Numbered from the stretch's first letter, positions 56,040 to 64,000 are shown. The stretch is 64,000 nt of DNA from an uncultured bacterium (GCA_903831295.1 CAIKXA010000037.1:20760-84759), one strand, 5' to 3'. Translations and numbers: made by a program. Notes: generated from the sequence alone by a model not told the origin.

Positions 56040-56057
56040 TAAGTGTGCGCACACTTA
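56040..56057. repeat. 18-base perfect palindrome
   Basis: TAAGTGTGCGCACACTTA is its own reverse complement. It lies between two convergent genes and includes the stop codon of the ATPase gene. No T-run follows on either strand, so it could be a protein-binding site as well as a hairpin. Confidence 0.6.
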
Positions 56058-57524
56058 TCGCTTGCTATTGGCTCGCACTTGAGAACGCTGACGCACCAAA
56101 TCAAAAGTGGCGCTGGAAATAGTTTTCACCCCCGCATCCGAATGCGCCATGTGTTCTTGCAACATGGCGTACATCATTCGACATGCCTCGCGCGGATTTC
56201 CGCAACCACCCAAAGCCTCCTCCACTTTGGCGCGGCCAACATTCTCGTCGAACAATGTTTCAACAGCCACGGCCGAAGATGGCCGCGCCGAGGCCGCGCG
56301 AATTCTCGCGTCACAGACCTTGGCCAACATTGATCCAGACCATTGCAATCGCTCCACCGCGTTTTGCTTGTCCAAACGCGCGGCCCTGAAGAACGCGCCA
56401 TCCTCACGATTGAAACGATCACCAAGCTCCGCGGGCAAAAGCAATTTCACAGCCATGCCACGATGTTGCAAGAACCTGCTTGAAAGCAGCGGAGCCACAA
56501 GGCTTCGCATGTGATCCACATCACCCGCGACCACAGTTGGTTCATCAACGCGGTCCACCAAAATTGCGATGCTGCCATAGTCAACCACTCGCAGCACAGC
56601 CAACAATCGATCCATCATGGCGAAGCGCGAATCGTCGCCGCGGTCCGTCGGCATGCTTGCCGAACCAATGTTTACTTCTATGTGATGCAAACTTTCACGA
56701 AAGCTCGCAGCCGTGCGATTGACGCATCGGATTCCCTTGTGCATTCCGCGGGCAATGATGCCCACACGAGTTTGGCAGCGAAGCCACGACCAACCCATGA
56801 CAAAGGAACCCGCGGCCAACAACACAGCAACCGCAAGCAGCGGGCGTTTGGGTTCCTGCACCAAACTCATGCCGGAAAAAACCAGCGCGAAACAAGCTAA
56901 AACCATGGACCAAGTCGCGGCCGCCCTGCTGCCACTGGAGCCACCAAGACCAAGCGCGGACTTTAATTGGCGCGTGCGTTTGGCGGCGATGGGCGTGTGG
57001 TCATACGCCATTTGCAAGAGCAGCATTTCACGGCGCACCAACGATGGCGCCTTGCGCAACTGCTTGCGAAAGTTGGAAACTTGCAACGGCACGCGATCGG
57101 TGCCGCCCAGCAATTGGTCCACAAGTTGCGGAACAATTCCGTGCAGCACAATGTCAATGTGATCGCTGAGCGTGATGGACTCAAGCGCCGCCGATTGATT
57201 TTTCAATCGCTCATGCCGCGCGATGCGGCCAATCATGGCGTCGAAATTGTCATGACCCAACACCAGCACGCGGTTGTCCGATTGCTCCTTGTTGTAGGCG
57301 CGGTATGCCGCCTCCATTTGCAAGCGCAACGCGGTTTTTCCCGCGCCGCGCTCGCCAAACACAACCGCGGGAGATGGATGCGTTGGCTCTCCAAATATCT
57401 TTCCAAAGTCTGGATGGCGGCACAAATCGCCGGACTGCGTCAACACCGGATCTTGCGCGGCCTCCTCGGCCGCGAACGGGTTGGACTCAAGTCCATGCCG
57501 ACCTAGAAATTCTGAAAGATTCAT
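56055..57524 (-). CDS. KAP-like P-loop ATPase with internal membrane segments
   Basis: A 489-residue protein. Walker A is at residues 57-64 (FGERGAGKT); Walker B is near 318 (IAILVDRVDEPTV). Two membrane segments (TWSMVLACFALVFSGMSL and LAVAVLLAAGSFVMGWSW) are inserted between them at about 217-265. P-loop NTPases with an inserted membrane hairpin are typical of the KAP family, so I call it KAP-like. I start at ATG 57524, which has AAGGA about nine bases upstream. No partner gene is next to it. Confidence 0.8.
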   Translation of the reverse strand: MNLSEFLGRHGLESNPFAAEEAAQDPVLTQSGDLCRHPDFGKIFGEPTHPSPAVVFGERGAGKTALRLQMEAAYRAYNKEQSDNRVLVLGHDNFDAMIGRIARHERLKNQSAALESITLSDHIDIVLHGIVPQLVDQLLGGTDRVPLQVSNFRKQLRKAPSLVRREMLLLQMAYDHTPIAAKRTRQLKSALGLGGSSGSRAAATWSMVLACFALVFSGMSLVQEPKRPLLAVAVLLAAGSFVMGWSWLRCQTRVGIIARGMHKGIRCVNRTAASFRESLHHIEVNIGSASMPTDRGDDSRFAMMDRLLAVLRVVDYGSIAILVDRVDEPTVVAGDVDHMRSLVAPLLSSRFLQHRGMAVKLLLPAELGDRFNREDGAFFRAARLDKQNAVERLQWSGSMLAKVCDARIRAASARPSSAVAVETLFDENVGRAKVEEALGGCGNPREACRMMYAMLQEHMAHSDAGVKTISSATFDLVRQRSQVRANSKR

Positions 57525-57617
57525 TGGTTGCGTTTTCCTTGCGTCATTGCCCAATCCATACGCAATGTAGTTCATTCCCAAATCCGCGACATGTCGCGCG
57601 CATGCAAACTTTCTTCA

Positions 57618-59018
57618 TCAATGCGCCACGCGATGTCCAAGCAGCGGACTTAACGTTGCAACGATCGCGTCAACAGTGGCCTGATCCCTGGACTCAAGAT
57701 TCAAACGCAGCAGCGGCTCCGTGTTGCTCATGCGCACATTGCACCACCACTTCCCGGCATCCAAACTCAGGCCGTCAAGTTCATGCGTCTTAGCATCTGG
57801 ATATGCCGCGCGTAACGCGGCAATGGCGCCCAACTTATTTTCATTCTCAAAATTAATCTCGCCACTTTGCGCGTAGCGGCGAAATGGCTTCACCAATTGC
57901 GACAGCGTTTTGCCGCCGCCATCCACCAGCGCGTTGATGACGGCGATGAAAGCGCGCGCGCCAGAATCAGTGGCAAACATGTCTTGGAAATAAAAGTGCC
58001 CGCTCAGTTCGCCGCCAACTGGCGCTTGAACTTCGGCAAGCTTGGCTTTCATGAACACATGGCCCACGCGGCTTTCAACCGGCGTGCCGCCCGCCTCGCG
58101 AATGGCCTCGGCCACGCTGCGGCTGGAGCGCAAGTCGTACACAACATGTGCGCCAGGATGCCGCCCAAGAAATTCCTTCAACATCACGGCCAACAGCAAA
58201 TCGCAGCCAATTGGCTCGCCCAATTCATCGATCACCATGCAGCGATCCGCGTCGCCGTCGAAGCAGACCCCAAAGTCCGCCTTAGTTTCACAAACGCGCG
58301 CGCGCACCTCGGCCAAGTTGGCCTCCACCAATGGATTTGGCTCGTGCACAAATTCGCCACTTGAATTGTCAAAGTGAATCGGATCAATCTTCAAGCCCGC
58401 CACTTGGCCAAAAACTTTCGGCACCATGGTTCCGGCCATGCCGTTGCTGGCGTCAATGACAACGCGCAATTTCTTGGCGCCACTTTTTGTCTTGTCATTC
58501 AGCAAGCGCAACAAGTGATCCCTGTACTGCGTCCACACATCGCGACTTTCGATGCGACCACCAAGCGGCTCGCACTTTTCTTTTTCAACCAGCGCTGCGA
58601 AACGTTGAATGTCGATCAAGCCAGTCTCTTGACCCACGGGCTTGGCGTGAGCGCGGCTTATTTTAAAGCCGTTGTAATTGGCGGGATTGTGGCTGGCCGT
58701 CACTTGAATTCCACCCGCGCAACCAAAATGATTGATGGCGAAATACACAACCGGCGTGTCCACCATTCCAATATCGATCACGTTGGCGCCGCAATCACGC
58801 ATGCCTTGCGCCAACGCATTGGCGAGCGACGGACTGCTCTTGCGCATGTCGCGACCCATGACAATATTGCGCATCATGGGGTCGTCGTGACCCTCTGCAG
58901 CGGCCTGCGCAAGCAAAAATTGCGCCGCTCCATAGCCAATGTTCCAAGCCAACTTCTCATTGAGTGGTTTGGGATAGGTCGCGCGCACGTCGTATGTTTT
59001 GAACACTTTGGCCAGCAT
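57618..59018 (-). CDS. Phosphomannomutase/phosphoglucomutase
   Basis: A 466-residue alpha-D-phosphohexomutase that interconverts hexose 1- and 6-phosphates. Visible are VFKTYDVRATYP near the start, the metal-binding CFDGDADRCMVID and the sugar-binding GGELSGHFYF. The usual phosphoserine loop reads TASHNPANYNG, so the catalytic Ser is present. ATG 59018 is preferred over TTG 59030, since GGAG lies just upstream of it. It supplies sugar phosphates for envelope polysaccharides. It stands alone upstream of the rpsB region. Confidence 0.94.
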   Translation of the reverse strand: MLAKVFKTYDVRATYPKPLNEKLAWNIGYGAAQFLLAQAAAEGHDDPMMRNIVMGRDMRKSSPSLANALAQGMRDCGANVIDIGMVDTPVVYFAINHFGCAGGIQVTASHNPANYNGFKISRAHAKPVGQETGLIDIQRFAALVEKEKCEPLGGRIESRDVWTQYRDHLLRLLNDKTKSGAKKLRVVIDASNGMAGTMVPKVFGQVAGLKIDPIHFDNSSGEFVHEPNPLVEANLAEVRARVCETKADFGVCFDGDADRCMVIDELGEPIGCDLLLAVMLKEFLGRHPGAHVVYDLRSSRSVAEAIREAGGTPVESRVGHVFMKAKLAEVQAPVGGELSGHFYFQDMFATDSGARAFIAVINALVDGGGKTLSQLVKPFRRYAQSGEINFENENKLGAIAALRAAYPDAKTHELDGLSLDAGKWWCNVRMSNTEPLLRLNLESRDQATVDAIVATLSPLLGHRVAH

Positions 59019-59094
59019 GAAATTCTCCAAATAGAAGTTTAATTAGAAATCTTAGCCGATAATTCAGGGGAATAAATGATTTATAGATGCATGC

Positions 59095-59124
59095 TTGCCT
59101 TTGTGGGGTGAGTTTGGTTACAAT
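59095..59124 (+). promoter_or_regulatory. Promoter upstream of rpsB
   Basis: TTGCCT (59095-59100) and TACAAT (59119-59124) are separated by 18 bases. The match to a housekeeping sigma promoter is good. Transcription would start near 59131 and give a leader of about 185 bases before rpsB. Confidence 0.6.
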
Positions 59125-59185
59125 CGCCCTTCGCCCACATTTTTCATGTGACGCGGCTGAGACGGACCCCGTGGTGTTGTCTCTG

Positions 59186-59300
59186 CTCACTCCTTCGACG
59201 GCTCACAGTGAGAAGTCGAATTTATTGTTCAAAGCGCCCTACAGCATTTGGACCACGGACAAACGCCGGTGTCGCTGCAAAGTGCATTCAAATGAATGCA
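59186..59300 (+). promoter_or_regulatory. Candidate structured leader of rpsB
   Basis: CTCACT (59186-59191) can pair with AGTGAG (59207-59212), while TTCGAC (59194-59199) can pair with GTCGAA (59215-59220). The two helices cross, so they form either a pseudoknot or two alternative hairpins. A third hairpin, TGCATTC-AAAT-GAATGCA (59283-59300), ends two bases before the AGAAGGA ribosome-binding site. Ribosomal protein S2 autoregulates its own leader in other bacteria; here that is inference. Confidence 0.5.
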
Positions 59301-59315
59301 AGAAGGAATCGCCCC

Positions 59316-60200
59316 ATGGCATCACTCGCGCAAGAACTCGTAGAAGCTGGAGCACACTTTGGTCAACGCCGAAGTAATTGGAATCCACGCATGGCACCGT
59401 ACATTCACGGTGTTAAAAACCAAGTGCATGTGATTGACGTGCGCGAAACCATCAAGGGCATTCTGCTGGCCAAGCGATTCATCGCCAAGTTGGTCGCTGA
59501 AGGCAAGGACATTTGCTTCGTGGGCACCAAGCGCCAAGCGCGCGGTTGCATTGAAACGCGCTGCACTGAAGCGCGCATGCCTTACGTGACCGAGCGTTGG
59601 CTCGGTGGAACGCTGACCAATTTCCGAACCATTCGCGAGCGACTTCGCCGCCTTGAGGAACTTGAGACTCTCACCACCAGTGGCGAGATTCGCAACTACT
59701 CCAAGAAAATGGAAAGCCAACTTTCTCGTGAGCAGAAGAAAATTTTCCGCAATCTCAACGGCATCCGCAACATGGGCAAGTTGCCCGGCGCCTTGGTGGC
59801 GATCGATGTTGGACGCGAGATGAACGCTCTGCGCGAGGCTAAAAACCTTGGAATTCCAACAATTTGCTTGATCGACTCCGATGGCAATCCTGAATTTTCA
59901 GACATTCCAATTCCAGGAAACGATGACAGCATGCGCGCCATTGACATTGTGGTGCGCGAGTTGTGCGCCGCTGTTGAAGAAGGCCGCTCTGCCCGAGTTG
60001 AAGCCGCTGCCACGCAAGGCGAACGCGCCGAGGGTGCCGCTGAAAAAACCGAAGGCGACGCTCCTGAAGGCGAAGCCGCTCCACGATCAAGTCGTGGCGG
60101 ACGAAGTTTGTTTAGAGGTCGTGCCCGCGGAGATGACGCGCGCGCTCCTGAATCAACAACCCCCGCCGATGCGGCGCCAGCTGGCGCTGACAAGATCTGA
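59316..60200 (+). CDS. rpsB: 30S ribosomal protein S2
   Basis: A 294-residue S2. Core motifs: LVEAGAHFGQRRSNWNPRM, IHGVKNQVHVIDV, and ERWLGGTLTNFRTIRERL. The start at 59316 follows an AAGGA nine bases upstream. The C-terminal ~55 residues after the S2 core are Ala/Glu/Arg-rich and unstructured, longer than in E. coli. It is followed by tsf, the standard rpsB-tsf pair. Confidence 0.97.
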   Translation: MASLAQELVEAGAHFGQRRSNWNPRMAPYIHGVKNQVHVIDVRETIKGILLAKRFIAKLVAEGKDICFVGTKRQARGCIETRCTEARMPYVTERWLGGTLTNFRTIRERLRRLEELETLTTSGEIRNYSKKMESQLSREQKKIFRNLNGIRNMGKLPGALVAIDVGREMNALREAKNLGIPTICLIDSDGNPEFSDIPIPGNDDSMRAIDIVVRELCAAVEEGRSARVEAAATQGERAEGAAEKTEGDAPEGEAAPRSSRGGRSLFRGRARGDDARAPESTTPADAAPAGADKI

Positions 60201-60207
60201 TTTAATT

Positions 60208-60241
60208 TTGGCGGCGCCTGGAAAAACCCAGGCGTCGCCAG
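60208..60241 (+). other. Hairpin between rpsB and tsf
   Basis: GGCGGCGCCTG (60210-60220) pairs with CAGGCGTCGCC (60229-60239) around an eight-base A-rich loop; flanking T-A and T-G pairs extend it. A pyrimidine-rich stretch, not a T-run, follows. It may reduce read-through from rpsB to tsf, as attenuators do. Confidence 0.55.
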
Positions 60242-60301
60242 CTCTTTCATTTCGATTATTTTTACTCAACTTTTATCTTTAACTTTTTTAGGAGAAACCA
60301 A

Positions 60302-61102
60302 ATGACAACTGTTCAAGTGAATGCCAAAGACGCAATGGCGCTTCGTCAACGAACTGGACTTGGATTGATGGATTGCAAAAATGCGCTGGCTGAAAATGGC
60401 TGCGACATGGTGAAGGCCGAAGCATGGCTGCGCGAAAAACTCAAAGGCAAAATGGATGCGCGCAGCGACCGACCAGCGGGTCACGGCACCATCGCCATAT
60501 TCAGTCAGCCTGGCCGCGCCGCCATTATTGAACTTCGCTCAGAGACTGATTTCACCGCCAAAAACACTGAGTTTCGCGCGTTGGCCAATACGCTGGCCAA
60601 GCACGCCGCTGAACAAAGTGGCGAGATCACAATGACCGCGCCAATGACCGCGGCATTGGACGAAGTTCGCATCAAGACTGGCGAGAACATTTCGTTTGGT
60701 CGCGGAACCTGCCTGCAAGGCGGAAACTTTGCGCACTACATTCATCATGACGGACGCTTGGCCGTACTACTGCAATTTGAGGGCGAACTTCCAGCCGATA
60801 GCGCCACTGGCATTTGCCAAAGCGTTGCCGCCGCTGTTCCAACTCCAATCGCGGTTGATGAATCTGGCGTGTCAGCCGACTTGATGGCGCAGAAGCGTCA
60901 AGAAGCGCAAGACGAAGCCAAGGCCGCTGGTAAGAATGAGCAAATCGCCGCCAAGATGGCCGAAGGTAAGGTTCGCAAGTTCCTTGAGGAAGTCACGTTG
61001 CTTGGTCAGGTGTATGTGAAGGATGAAACCAAGAAGTTGAAGGATCTGTTGCCTGCGGGCACGCGCGTGCTTCGCTTTGTACACATGACCGTTGGTGGTT
61101 GA
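60302..61102 (+). CDS. tsf: Elongation factor Ts
   Basis: A 266-residue nucleotide exchange factor for EF-Tu. The N-terminal UBA domain shows LRQRTGLGLMDCKNAL; the core has LRSETDFTAKNTEFRAL. Then follows a dimerisation region (KVRKFLEEVTLLGQ). The ribosome-binding site AGGAG lies ten bases upstream of the start. A strong terminator follows. Confidence 0.97.
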   Translation: MTTVQVNAKDAMALRQRTGLGLMDCKNALAENGCDMVKAEAWLREKLKGKMDARSDRPAGHGTIAIFSQPGRAAIIELRSETDFTAKNTEFRALANTLAKHAAEQSGEITMTAPMTAALDEVRIKTGENISFGRGTCLQGGNFAHYIHHDGRLAVLLQFEGELPADSATGICQSVAAAVPTPIAVDESGVSADLMAQKRQEAQDEAKAAGKNEQIAAKMAEGKVRKFLEEVTLLGQVYVKDETKKLKDLLPAGTRVLRFVHMTVGG

Positions 61103-61121
61103 TTGATTTGAATGACACTTC

Positions 61122-61153
61122 AAACCTCCGTGCTTCGGCGCGGAGGTTTTTTT
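61122..61153 (+). terminator. Rho-independent terminator of the rpsB-tsf operon
   Basis: AAACCTCCGTGC pairs over twelve positions with GCGCGGAGGTTT around a TTCG tetraloop (one G-T pair); the T-run TTTTTTT closes it. It lies 20 bases after the tsf stop. This is a textbook terminator. Confidence 0.93.
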
Positions 61154-61236
61154 ATGTGCATGTGTATTTAAACATTGCACAGACGCCGTCGTGTGATGGG
61201 ACGGACTGTCTTGCGTGCGCCTGCGCGCGGAATTTT

Positions 61237-61692
61237 TCACGCACGCAAATGTTGCGTGATCAACTGAAATGTTTTTTCATGCGCGGCTTGGTCGGCGGGC
61301 GCCATTGAGCCACTTTGCACGTGTCTATACAAGTCCGCCACGGCCCAGCCTTGTGTTCGAGCATCGGATTCATGGCGCGGCGCAATGTGCGCATGCACTT
61401 GGCGGTAGGCCTCCGCGAAGCAGGTCACGTAGGTTCGTTCACACTTGGTCACTTGGCGAACCGCGGCGCTGACTTTGCTCAAAATCAAGCCTAATTCCTG
61501 CGCTTCTTGCGAAGTGAGTTCATCCAGCGTGGCTGCTTTGCGCGTGAGTTCCAGCACGCACCAACCCGCGATTGGCGCGGGCGCGGAGTGCGCTCGCAAT
61601 GTCCACGGCGCGCTGGCGTCATTGGAAACCAGAACGCGCGCGTCAGTGCCAATCGACACACGCAAGCCAACCGATGCGTCCGCGGGATTCAC
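61237..61692 (-). CDS. HIT-like protein
   Basis: A 151-residue HIT-like protein. The motif is QVHAHIAPRHES, i.e. Gln-x-His-x-His rather than His-x-His-x-His: the nucleophilic His (second position) is kept, the first is Gln. Other parts (WCVLELTRKAATLDELT, near 45-60) fit the fold. It would hydrolyse or transfer nucleoside phosphates. It overlaps the next upstream gene by four bases. Confidence 0.82.
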   Translation of the reverse strand: MNPADASVGLRVSIGTDARVLVSNDASAPWTLRAHSAPAPIAGWCVLELTRKAATLDELTSQEAQELGLILSKVSAAVRQVTKCERTYVTCFAEAYRQVHAHIAPRHESDARTQGWAVADLYRHVQSGSMAPADQAAHEKTFQLITQHLRA

Positions 61693-61976
61693 TTCTCGCC
61701 CTTGGGTCCACCGTCGGCGCCAAAATATTTATCTTTGATGGCCTTCTCCAAATCAACGCCGGTGATGTTGGCCAGAGTGCATAGCCACGCCATGCAATCG
61801 GCGAACTCCTCCTCCAAGTTGGCGTGATCTGGTTCGCCTTTGGCGGCCTTGCCCAATGCGTGCGCAAGTTCGCCAATCTCCTCGCTCAGCCAAAGAAATG
61901 TTCCAGGAATTCCGCGCGCGTTGTCGGTTGCGAAGTAGCGGTCACGAATTCGTTTTTGAAATTCAGCGAGTTGCAT
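61689..61976 (-). CDS. MazG-type nucleotide pyrophosphohydrolase
   Basis: A 95-residue all-alpha NTP pyrophosphatase. The metal-binding motifs are LSEEIGELAHALG (Glu-Glu-x-x-Glu) and LEEEFADCMAWL (Glu-x-x-Asp). Such enzymes clear non-canonical or excess nucleotides. The stop overlaps the HIT-like gene, so they form an operon with related nucleotide chemistry. Confidence 0.9.
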   Translation of the reverse strand: MQLAEFQKRIRDRYFATDNARGIPGTFLWLSEEIGELAHALGKAAKGEPDHANLEEEFADCMAWLCTLANITGVDLEKAIKDKYFGADGGPKGEK

Positions 61977-62004
61977 TCGCGTAGGCTAGCACGAGTGAAG
62001 AAAA

Positions 62005-62078
62005 CGTCCTTGGTGCGGGTCGAACGCACAACCTTCGCCTTCGGAGGGCGACGCTCTATCCAGTTGAGCTACAAGGAC
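62005..62078 (-). tRNA. tRNA-Arg (anticodon CCG)
   Basis: A 74-base cloverleaf on the minus strand. Acceptor GTCCTTG pairs with CAAGGAC, with discriminator G; T-arm GTGCG/CGCAC with loop TTCGACC; anticodon stem TCGCC/GGCGA around CTCCGAA, anticodon CCG. The 3' CCA is not encoded. It lies between the MazG-type gene and the MFS gene. Confidence 0.95.
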
Positions 62079-62228
62079 AAACATTCATTTCCAACGACTC
62101 ACGCAACTACGAACACTGGCGAGTGATTCAAAATTGTAACACTCGCCTCATGATAAAAAGTATGACTTGGCGGAGCGTTGAAATTGCGTGCCAATGCTTT
62201 CGTCACAGCAAATACTTCGCATGTTCGT

Positions 62229-63518
62229 ATGCTTGCTGAGATGTCCGAAAGCTTGAGCACGAAGCCACAACCCACGCCAGAGGCAACCGCACAACTGCAA
62301 TCAAGCGCGAGCGCAACCCCCACTGCCACGCGCCCAACTCCACTTGTGGCTTTATTGGCGCTCACATTTGTGTGCTCGCTAGGAACAGGCTCCATGTGGA
62401 ACGCGCTGCCCTTTGTAACGGAGCATGACTTTCATTTCACCAAGACGGAAAATCTTGCGCTGGCCATTATGGAGGCCGTGGTGTACATCGCCGCGGCTAT
62501 CAACTGCGGACGCATTGTTAAAAGTTTGCGAGGACGCCTTTCACCGCGCGGCGTGATTCAAGCCACGTTGTGGGCGCAGGCGTTGTCGTGTCCGCTACCG
62601 TTAATTTTTGGTGTGCCCGGCATCATCATCACAGCGTTTGTCACCAGCGTTGTGGGCGCGGTCATGTGGGCGTCCATAGAAAGTTTTCTGTCCGCGGGTC
62701 GGCATGGTCATGCGTTGCGTTCAAGCATTGGCTTGTTCAATGTCACATGGACTTCAGCGGTGGCGATCGCGTTCTACCTCATGGCGCCGCTGTTTCTTAC
62801 CGATCAATCACGCATCGCCATCTTGGCGATTGGCCCCTGCTGCCTCATCGCGGCAATTTGTTTGCGCTGGTTTCCAAAAAATCCGGCGCCGCCATCGGAT
62901 GCGCCGCATGCCACATTTATTCCCGCGGTGTATCGACCACTGCGAAGCGCGTCGAGATTTCTTATTCCAACTTCGTACTTGCTCATTGGCGCGCTGCTTC
63001 CACTGCTGCCATACGTGATTGAGCGGCTTGAAATTATTCCAGTGTTGGCCACGCCTGTTGCGGCGACATGGCTAACCATGCGCGTGATCACCATCACCGG
63101 CATGTGGCGGCTTCACTTTTGGCATGGCCGCTGGAGCACACTGGCGGTTGGCGCCGCGCTGATGACCATTGGTTTTGCAATGGCGGTGCTGGCGAATTCT
63201 CTCGCCATGCTCGCCGTTGGCTTGATGGCATTTGGCGCGGGGCAAGCGATTTTGTATTACGCGAGTTTGTATTACGCGCTCAGCGTTGGCCACGGCGATG
63301 TTGGCGACGCTGGAACTTTTGAGGCGCTAGTTGGCGGCGGATATTTGCTTGGACCCATCGCAAGTTTGGCGGGCGTTGCCATGGGCGGCGGCGTGAATGT
63401 GGTGTGGTGCGTGCTTGCGGTGGCGGGCTTGGCTTCGTTGTTGGCGCTGCGTGAATGGTGGCGATGGCGGCGCAATCCTCAGCGTGATGATCAACCGCAT
63501 AGCGCGTTGATGCATTGA
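62229..63518 (+). CDS. MFS transporter
   Basis: A membrane protein of about 429 residues with some eleven to twelve hydrophobic segments (LVALLALTFVCSLGTG; IIITAFVTSVVGAVMWASI; LLIGALLPLLPYVI). The start is unsure: ATG 62229 or ATG 62241; a TTG at 62178 is less likely. A short Thr/Pro/Ala-rich leader precedes the first membrane segment. Major facilitator fold is likely; the substrate is unknown. It follows the tRNA on the other strand. Confidence 0.82.
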   Translation: MLAEMSESLSTKPQPTPEATAQLQSSASATPTATRPTPLVALLALTFVCSLGTGSMWNALPFVTEHDFHFTKTENLALAIMEAVVYIAAAINCGRIVKSLRGRLSPRGVIQATLWAQALSCPLPLIFGVPGIIITAFVTSVVGAVMWASIESFLSAGRHGHALRSSIGLFNVTWTSAVAIAFYLMAPLFLTDQSRIAILAIGPCCLIAAICLRWFPKNPAPPSDAPHATFIPAVYRPLRSASRFLIPTSYLLIGALLPLLPYVIERLEIIPVLATPVAATWLTMRVITITGMWRLHFWHGRWSTLAVGAALMTIGFAMAVLANSLAMLAVGLMAFGAGQAILYYASLYYALSVGHGDVGDAGTFEALVGGGYLLGPIASLAGVAMGGGVNVVWCVLAVAGLASLLALREWWRWRRNPQRDDQPHSALMH

Positions 63519-63600
63519 AAATAATGTGGCGCAAGCGTGTTTGCGGCAATCGTCACCACCAACAACTATTGCAGTTGAATACCTTCAGCGTGATTTCCAA

Positions 63601-64000
63601 TCACGATGAAGTCTTTGCGCTGGCAACGACTGGCACTTGCACTTCGCCGTACTTCCAAAACCAAAGAACGAACGGGCTGTTGTAACCAAAGAATCGCGGC
63701 GTGCCATCAGCGCGCCACTGCGGATTCGCGGCGATCCAAGCATTGACGATCGCCAATCCGTACTCGAAGTTCTTGTCGTTATAGCTGCCGCGAACACCAA
63801 CACTCGCATATGTGCGCGGCGCGATCTCGCGCACCACGACTTGTCCGTCGTTTCCCAGAGTTCCCGTTTCGCTCGTGCGATAGAGAAACGCCATCGAAGT
63901 CATCGCACGCGAATCCTGTTGTGAATATTCCATCTCAACTGGAGATGTCATTGGAATGTCGTTCTTCGAGATGTGACTGAACAGCGTGCCGAACATCGGC
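63601..64000 (-). CDS. SOUL heme-binding family protein, C-terminal part
   Basis: About 132 residues of a SOUL-family protein; the N-terminus lies past the window end. The segment starts at LFSHISKNDIPMTSPVEM, the family's core motif (I-x-M-T-x-P-V), and ends with FFGYNSPFVLWFWKYGEVQV. SOUL proteins bind heme or act as small binding modules in planctomycetes. A stand-alone start at ATG 63996 would remove the first strand, so the gene is partial. Confidence 0.87.
   Translation of the reverse strand, partial: PMFGTLFSHISKNDIPMTSPVEMEYSQQDSRAMTSMAFLYRTSETGTLGNDGQVVVREIAPRTYASVGVRGSYNDKNFEYGLAIVNAWIAANPQWRADGTPRFFGYNSPFVLWFWKYGEVQVPVVASAKTSS

Noticed and set aside
1..64000. Insertion sequences, phage genes, integrases, toxin-antitoxin pairs or defence islands
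   Set aside because: No transposase, integrase, restriction or Cas-type protein is found, and tRNA-Arg at 62005 is not followed by a direct repeat of its end or an integrase.

Overview
The window reads as a gene-dense piece of a free-living Gram-negative-type chromosome with an outer-membrane/lipoprotein lifestyle, most probably a planctomycete of the Phycisphaerae type. This assignment is inference from gene content: a small basic protein starting MSIHPSLK of the kind confined to the Planctomycetes-Verrucomicrobia-Chlamydiae group, a five-gene MoxR / DUF58 / BatA-like von Willebrand operon, a TPR domain fused to an iron-trafficking (YggX) domain, a Tat-exported Gfo/Idh/MocA dehydrogenase and an exported formylglycine-enzyme-like protein. 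There are no insertion sequences, phage genes, rRNA genes or CRISPR arrays; genes are packed tightly and ATGA/GTGA stop-start overlaps are common.

Region 1-7900: a chemosensory operon in the order CheW (cut by the window edge), CheR-TPR, CheW, CheA-receiver hybrid, CheB, then a receiver-SpoIIE phosphatase, followed closely by ApbE. The order matches the Wsp surface-sensing pathway (WspB-C-D-E-F-R), but the diguanylate cyclase output (WspR) is replaced by a PP2C/SpoIIE phosphatase. This is the most interesting system seen here. A lone STAS protein at 42016, a possible phosphatase substrate, and a lone receiver at 42800 lie elsewhere in the window.

Region 7900-25100: housekeeping and metabolism: Gfo/Idh dehydrogenase, sulfatase-modifying-like protein, NhaD/CitMHS-type transporter, thiS-thiG, an aminotransferase, the small basic protein, an operon of a TIM-barrel protein, AcpS and a membrane protein, endonuclease III with unusual cluster cysteine spacing, RecX, rhodanese, CdsA, a zinc-ribbon coiled-coil protein, class 1 dihydroorotate dehydrogenase and TPR-YggX.

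Region 25100-33750: a minus-strand operon of membrane coiled-coil protein, large VWA protein, MoxR ATPase, DUF58 protein and BatA-like protein. Region 33800-38520: a secreted coiled-coil protein, then a ferrous iron uptake operon (FeoA, FeoB, small Cys-containing membrane protein) ending in an HI0933-type flavoprotein.

Region 38500-53600: PBP4-type carboxypeptidase, ScpA, arabinose-5-phosphate isomerase, STAS protein, a small conserved protein, a response regulator, a YdiJ-like FAD/Fe-S dehydrogenase, a TlpA-like thioredoxin protein with its exported partner, FolK, CinA, an orphan solute-binding protein, PyrF and a DUF971 protein. Region 53700-64000: a secreted metallophosphatase, a tiny lipoprotein, a KAP-like membrane ATPase, phosphomannomutase, rpsB-tsf with a structured leader and a strong terminator, HIT and MazG-type proteins, tRNA-Arg(CCG), an MFS transporter and a SOUL protein cut by the window end.
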